DNA of 64,000 nucleotides. Source: DASXQK01 sp963724385 (lineage in GTDB: Bacteria > Pseudomonadota > Alphaproteobacteria > Dongiales > Dongiaceae). The notes beneath the pieces were generated by a model. It did no database searches and was not told where the DNA came from. It saw only the letters and a list, made by a program, of their open reading frames with translations. The position numbers were made by a program, and so were the translations under genes. Below, piece after piece: positions 60,358 through 64,000 of this stretch. The first letter of the stretch is position 1. Each line of letters begins with the position of its first letter. The stretch is from NCBI GenBank assembly GCA_963724385.1, contig CAVRUJ010000002.1, positions 496,001 to 560,000 on the forward strand. The letters run 5' to 3'.

Positions 60358-61164
60358 CTACAGGGATTCGACGTTGCCGCAGACGCCGATCGACTGACCG
60401 GAGACGTTGGCCCCGTCGGGCGACATCAGGAAGGCGACCGTGGCCGCAACATCGTCGGCCGTTACCATCCGGCGCAGCGACACGCGTTCCAGATACCGGC
60501 GCGTCATCTCCTTGCGGCTTACACCCACCTGCTTGGCCCGAGCGGTGATCACCCGTTCGATGCGCGGCCCGGCGACGATGCCCGGCAGGATGGCGTTGAC
60601 CCGGATGTTGGAGGGACCCAGTTCCTTGGCCAGGCTCTGGGTAAAGCCTACAACGCCCCATTTGGCGGCCGAGTAGGGCGTGCGAAATGCGTAACCGAAG
60701 CGCCCGGCGGCCGAGGACATGTTGACGATGGACCCGCCCCCCGACTTGCGGATCATCGGCACGGCCCAATGCGCGCAAAGGAACTGGCCCGTCAGGCAGA
60801 CGTCGATGCAGCGCCGCCATTCGGCCGGGTCGATCTCCTCCACCCCGCCGGTCGGTCCGGCGATGCCGGCGTTGTTGACCAGCGTGTCCAGGCCGCCCAG
60901 CGCCCGGCCGGCAAGCTTGAAGAGGCTTTCCACATCGGCCTCGGAGGAAACATCGGCCACGAAGGCGGGCGCCTTGGGATGAGCTCTGCGAAAGTCGGCG
61001 AGGAAATCCTCGGAGACGTCGCAGATGGCGACTTTGGCGCCGGCGGCAAGCAGCCGGTCGGCGATGGCCCGACCGATGCCGGAAGCCCCGGCGGTCACGA
61101 TCACCCGTTGACCTTTCAGCGGCCGTGGGGCCTTGCCGGCCTTCATGCTCTTGGCTGCAGCCAT
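60358..61164 (-). CDS. SDR family NAD(P)-dependent oxidoreductase
   Basis: 268 residues, a classical SDR with cofactor motif TAGASGIG, NNAGIAGP, catalytic serine in NMSSAAGRFG, and Tyr/Lys in YSAAKWGVVG. Similar proteins in sugar operons oxidise aldoses to aldonolactones or act on sugar acids. It lies 11 bases upstream of the 3-hydroxyacid dehydrogenase gene and 58 bases after the permease gene. An N-terminal AAAKSMKAGKAPRP extension precedes the fold, so translation could start slightly further in. Confidence 0.87.
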   Translation of the reverse strand: MAAAKSMKAGKAPRPLKGQRVIVTAGASGIGRAIADRLLAAGAKVAICDVSEDFLADFRRAHPKAPAFVADVSSEADVESLFKLAGRALGGLDTLVNNAGIAGPTGGVEEIDPAEWRRCIDVCLTGQFLCAHWAVPMIRKSGGGSIVNMSSAAGRFGYAFRTPYSAAKWGVVGFTQSLAKELGPSNIRVNAILPGIVAGPRIERVITARAKQVGVSRKEMTRRYLERVSLRRMVTADDVAATVAFLMSPDGANVSGQSIGVCGNVESL

Positions 61165-61222
61165 GATCTCGTTCCTCCCTTCGACTAGACGATCTCTCGC
61201 GCGAACCGGACGCCTGGCCGGA

Positions 61223-63262
61223 CTACGCCTCGCGCAGAGCGACGACGGCGCTCAACACCACGGCGCCGAACAGGATGTCACGCACAGCGTAAGGCAAGGT
61301 CGTGCCGTCGAGCAGCGTCTGCAGCGCCGTCAGGAGCAGCACGCCGCCCAGCATGCCCAGATAGTGGCCGCGACCGCCGGTGATCAGCGTCCCGCCCACG
61401 ACCACAACCGCGACCGAGGGCAGCAGGTACTGATCGCCCATGCCGAGGCTCGCCTGGCCAGCGAAGCCCGTCAGCATGACGCCGACGAGCGCCGCGCAGA
61501 CTCCGCTCAGCATATAGACCCCGATGATCGTGCGCTCGACGTTCACCCCGGAAAGCCGCGCCACCCGCGGGCTGTTGCCCACGGCATAGACGCGCCTGCC
61601 GAAGGCCGTGCTGCCGAGCAGAAGGGTGGCGCCGGCGATCAGCAACAGCAGGATCGGGATCGCAGGCGTGATGCCATTGGTGCCTCCCGTCATCAGCCAG
61701 CGCAATGCCGATGGAGCGAAGCCCGACGGGTACCCGTCGGTGTAGAGGAGAGCGATCGCCTGCAGAATGCCGTTCATCGCGAGCGTGATCACGATCGGAG
61801 GGAATTCCAGGTAGACGACTCCGAGGCCGTTGACGAAGCCCGCCAGCGCGCCCACGGCCAGCACCAAGGGGAAGGCCCAGATCGCCGGCAGATTGTTTCC
61901 CTGGGAGATGGCCGCGAACAGGATGCCGCAGAGGCCCAAGGTCCAGGGCAGCGAGAGGTCGAGGCCGCCGGTCAGGATGACCGCCCCCTGGCCCAGCGCC
62001 AGGATGGCCATGAAGGAACTCAGCACCAGGAGCGAGTTGAGATAGCGGATCCCGACATAGCCGGTGACGAACTCGGTGATGATCACCACCGCGATGAAGC
62101 AGACATAGGCCGGGAGGGCATAGCGGATCAGTTCCCGGTGCCGCAGCAGGAACCCCGGCTTCGTCACCGGCACGCTCGGCAGCTTGCCAATGCTCTCCGA
62201 AGTCAGGGCGGCCAACCGATGGGCCCGGACCCGCCAGTGGCGCAGCATATCCCCGAAGGTGGTCCTGAGTTTCGAGCCGCGGCGGAAGCACCGGTTGATC
62301 ACCGCCAGGATCAGGACAACCCCCTCGGCCAGCGTGCTGTAATAGGCGGAGACATTGAGGACCAGCAGGACATTGACGATCAGCAGGAGGCTGAAAGAAC
62401 CGAACACCGACCCGAGGCAGCCGCCCCGACCGCCGCCCAGCAACGTGCCGCCGACCACGACCGCAGCGAACACTTGCAGCAGCATGGCATCGCCCACCAG
62501 AGGGTCGCCCGAGGCGGTCTGGGCCGAGATGAAGATGCCCGAGGCGCCGTAGAGCATCCCGCCCAGGACATAGGCGAAGAACTCGGTCGTCCGCACCTTG
62601 ACGCCCGCCGAGCGGGCCGCCTCCCGGTCGCCGCCAATGGCGTAAAGGCCCGTGCCGAAACGCGTTCGTCGCAGCACCGCCCAGATGGCCATGAGCACGA
62701 TCAGGATGACGATGGGTGCCGGCAGCAGGTTGGGGATCGCGGTGCCGGTGAAGAAGGCGCAGAAATCCGACGGCACCTGCCCGCCCGGCTTGTCCTGCAC
62801 CAAAAGGGTCACGCCTTCGACGATGAACATGGTCGAGATCGTCACCACGATGGGCTGCAGGCGGAGCACGGCGACGAAGAACCCGTTGAAGGCGCCGGCC
62901 AGGCCCCCGATGCCGAGCCCGGCTAGGCCCCAGGCGATCTCCATCCCCAGGCTCGGCGACACCGAAGGGTCGGGCTGCATCTGGGTCGCCAGCACGACAT
63001 TCACGAGCGAGATGACCGCGCCCACCGAGAGATCGAACCCGCCGGTCAGGATCACCAGGGTCTCGCCCACGGTTGCCAGCGACAGCATGGTGCCGCCGAC
63101 CGACATGTAGCTAACGTCGAAAAAGCCGAGCCCGTGGGGCGAAAGCGCATAGACGGTCGAAAAAAGAACGATGAAGACGACGATAGCGACGATCAGGCCT
63201 TGATTGTGCGCGATGCCGAGCATCAGCCGCGACTGCGGCGGGGACGACGTGATCGTGCTCAC
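61223..63262 (-). CDS. Sugar ABC transporter permease, two RbsC-type domains fused in one chain
   Basis: 679 residues from GTG 63262, which overlaps the ATPase stop (GTGA). Two full RbsC/BPD_transp_2 domains are joined. Domain 1 (about 15-335) has LVILTGGFDLSVGAV and GGTLLGGGRGGCLGS. Domain 2 (about 380-675) has GAVILTGGLDLSLPWT and GGTLITGGRGHYLGM. A cytoplasmic linker (about 335-385) with GSKLRTTFGDMLRHWRVRAHR lies between. Ribose-class importers normally use two copies of one permease or two separate genes. A fused chain would fix a heterodimeric channel in a 1:1 ratio. Confidence 0.9.
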   Translation of the reverse strand: MSTITSSPPQSRLMLGIAHNQGLIVAIVVFIVLFSTVYALSPHGLGFFDVSYMSVGGTMLSLATVGETLVILTGGFDLSVGAVISLVNVVLATQMQPDPSVSPSLGMEIAWGLAGLGIGGLAGAFNGFFVAVLRLQPIVVTISTMFIVEGVTLLVQDKPGGQVPSDFCAFFTGTAIPNLLPAPIVILIVLMAIWAVLRRTRFGTGLYAIGGDREAARSAGVKVRTTEFFAYVLGGMLYGASGIFISAQTASGDPLVGDAMLLQVFAAVVVGGTLLGGGRGGCLGSVFGSFSLLLIVNVLLVLNVSAYYSTLAEGVVLILAVINRCFRRGSKLRTTFGDMLRHWRVRAHRLAALTSESIGKLPSVPVTKPGFLLRHRELIRYALPAYVCFIAVVIITEFVTGYVGIRYLNSLLVLSSFMAILALGQGAVILTGGLDLSLPWTLGLCGILFAAISQGNNLPAIWAFPLVLAVGALAGFVNGLGVVYLEFPPIVITLAMNGILQAIALLYTDGYPSGFAPSALRWLMTGGTNGITPAIPILLLLIAGATLLLGSTAFGRRVYAVGNSPRVARLSGVNVERTIIGVYMLSGVCAALVGVMLTGFAGQASLGMGDQYLLPSVAVVVVGGTLITGGRGHYLGMLGGVLLLTALQTLLDGTTLPYAVRDILFGAVVLSAVVALREA

Positions 63263-64000
63263 GCGGCGGTCCCTCCGGCGTTGAGCAACCCGAGCACGGC
63301 GGTGGATTCGCCGAGCGCGATGCGCATGATCGTGGCCTCGTTGATCTGGCCGCGCTCCTCGGAAAGCTCGGCCACGATCTTGCCGGCGTAGATGACCAGG
63401 ACGCGCCGGCTCAGATTGATGACCTCGGCCAGCTCCGTGGAGTAGAACAGCACCGCCCCGCCGCTCTTTGCATAGTCCGCCATCAGCACGTAGATCTCGT
63501 GCTTGGTGCCGACGTCGACGCCGCGGGTCGGATCGTAGAGCAGCAACACGCGGCTGCCCGCCAGGAACCACTTCGCCAGCACGATCTTCTGCTGATTGCC
63601 GCCCGAGAAGGCGCTGACCGGCTGGAACAGGGCTCGCTGATCGACCTGCACCCGCGCCAGTGCTGCGGCCACGCCGCGCATCTCGGCCTCGGTATCGATG
63701 AGCCCATGCTTCAGGAAACGATCAATGATCGGGAGCGAGACGTTGCGCCGCCCGTCCAGGCGCAGCGCCAAGGCTTCGACCTTGCGCTCCTCCGGCACCA
63801 GGCTGATCCCCATGCGCGCGTTGATCGCCGCGCGCGGCGAGGTCAACTCCACGGGCCGTCCGTCGACGGAAATCTGCCCGGCCAGGGGCGCGATGTCGCC
63901 GAACATCGCCCGGAATAGGTCGAGCTGCCCCATGCCCTGCATCCCCACCACGCCCAGGATCTCGCCGGGGAAGAGGTCCAGGGATGCGTCCCGAAGACGC
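63259..64000 (-). CDS. Sugar ABC transporter ATP-binding protein, RbsA/MglA type (5' end outside window)
   Basis: The frame is open to the window edge, giving 246 residues that match the second ABC half of the double-cassette RbsA type. Visible features are the Walker-A-like region GEILGVVGMQGMGQLDLFRA (degenerate, as is usual for the second cassette), ISLVPEERKVEALALRL, signature FSGGNQQKIVLAKW, Walker B LLLYDPTRGVDVGTKHEI and the H-loop region FYSTELAEVI. It drives uptake of a monosaccharide or polyol. Its stop overlaps the GTG of the fused permease gene. The periplasmic binding protein gene should lie beyond the window. Confidence 0.9.
   Translation of the reverse strand, partial: RLRDASLDLFPGEILGVVGMQGMGQLDLFRAMFGDIAPLAGQISVDGRPVELTSPRAAINARMGISLVPEERKVEALALRLDGRRNVSLPIIDRFLKHGLIDTEAEMRGVAAALARVQVDQRALFQPVSAFSGGNQQKIVLAKWFLAGSRVLLLYDPTRGVDVGTKHEIYVLMADYAKSGGAVLFYSTELAEVINLSRRVLVIYAGKIVAELSEERGQINEATIMRIALGESTAVLGLLNAGGTAA

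Noticed and set aside
61133..62926. A 597-codon plus-strand open frame opposite the fused permease
   Set aside because: It is low-complexity and rich in Gln/Arg/Asp/His, with no recognisable domain, and lies entirely antisense to a protein with two clear permease domains.

Overview
The window is GC-rich chromosomal DNA, densely packed with short gaps, ATGA/GTGA start-stop overlaps and frequent GTG or TTG starts. The gene content points to an alphaproteobacterium, probably Rhodospirillales-like: an AcpXL-type very-long-chain fatty acid (VLCFA) lipid A locus, DUF1491, DgcN/DgcA D-glutamate catabolism, a fused IolC-DUF2090 inositol protein and many ABC-linked catabolic operons. I see no phage, plasmid backbone, transposase, rRNA or CRISPR array. 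The genus cannot be fixed from the sequence alone.

Layout. 1-3914 (+): end of a catabolic operon with a partial zinc alcohol dehydrogenase, an enolase-superfamily dehydratase, a 3-hydroxyisobutyrate-dehydrogenase-like enzyme and a class IV aminotransferase. 4076-9176: release factor 3 (-), a membrane adenylate cyclase (+), tRNA-Val(GAC) (-), N-formylglutamate amidohydrolase and a GNAT acetyltransferase (+). 9436-13037 (-): lipoprotein, DgcA, DgcN and an M19 dipeptidase. They are divergent from a dipeptide-type ABC importer at 13271-18563 (+), whose first ATPase carries a single-base frameshift in the P-loop; a MATE pump follows. Together these look like a unit for importing D-amino-acid-containing peptides and degrading D-glutamate. 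20300-28126: SDR, PhyH dioxygenase, cold-shock protein, amidase, ThDP enzyme and a two-domain glycosyltransferase.

28206-36667: glucose-6-phosphate isomerase, then an LpxXL-like acyltransferase followed by acpXL-fabZXL-fabF2XL-fabF1XL-adh2XL, the alphaproteobacterial VLCFA module for lipid A. FabF2XL has lost its catalytic residues while FabF1XL keeps them. DUF1491 and GDP-mannose dehydratase follow. 37022-39941 (-): DUF1345 protein and the kbl-tdh threonine pathway. 40121-44645: a REP-like palindromic element, a GT2 glycosyltransferase and two tandem paralogous multi-pass membrane proteins.

45000-52882 (+): a myo-inositol catabolic operon (iolB-iolC/DUF2090-iolD-iolE-Gfo/Idh/MocA dehydrogenase) behind an RpiR-type regulator. 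The regulator and iolB promoters share one box next to the -10 element. 52976-56651 (+): MFS exporter, DinB-family protein and a membrane protein. 56655-64000 (-): a tight seven-gene operon made of a sugar ABC ATPase (cut by the window end), a double-length fused permease, SDR, a lambda-crystallin-like 3-hydroxyacid dehydrogenase, a BKACE beta-keto-acid cleavage enzyme and two SMP-30 lactonases. I infer a possibly undescribed route in which a sugar is oxidised to a lactone, hydrolysed to an aldonate, oxidised at C3 and cleaved by BKACE chemistry. This is the most interesting candidate system in the window.
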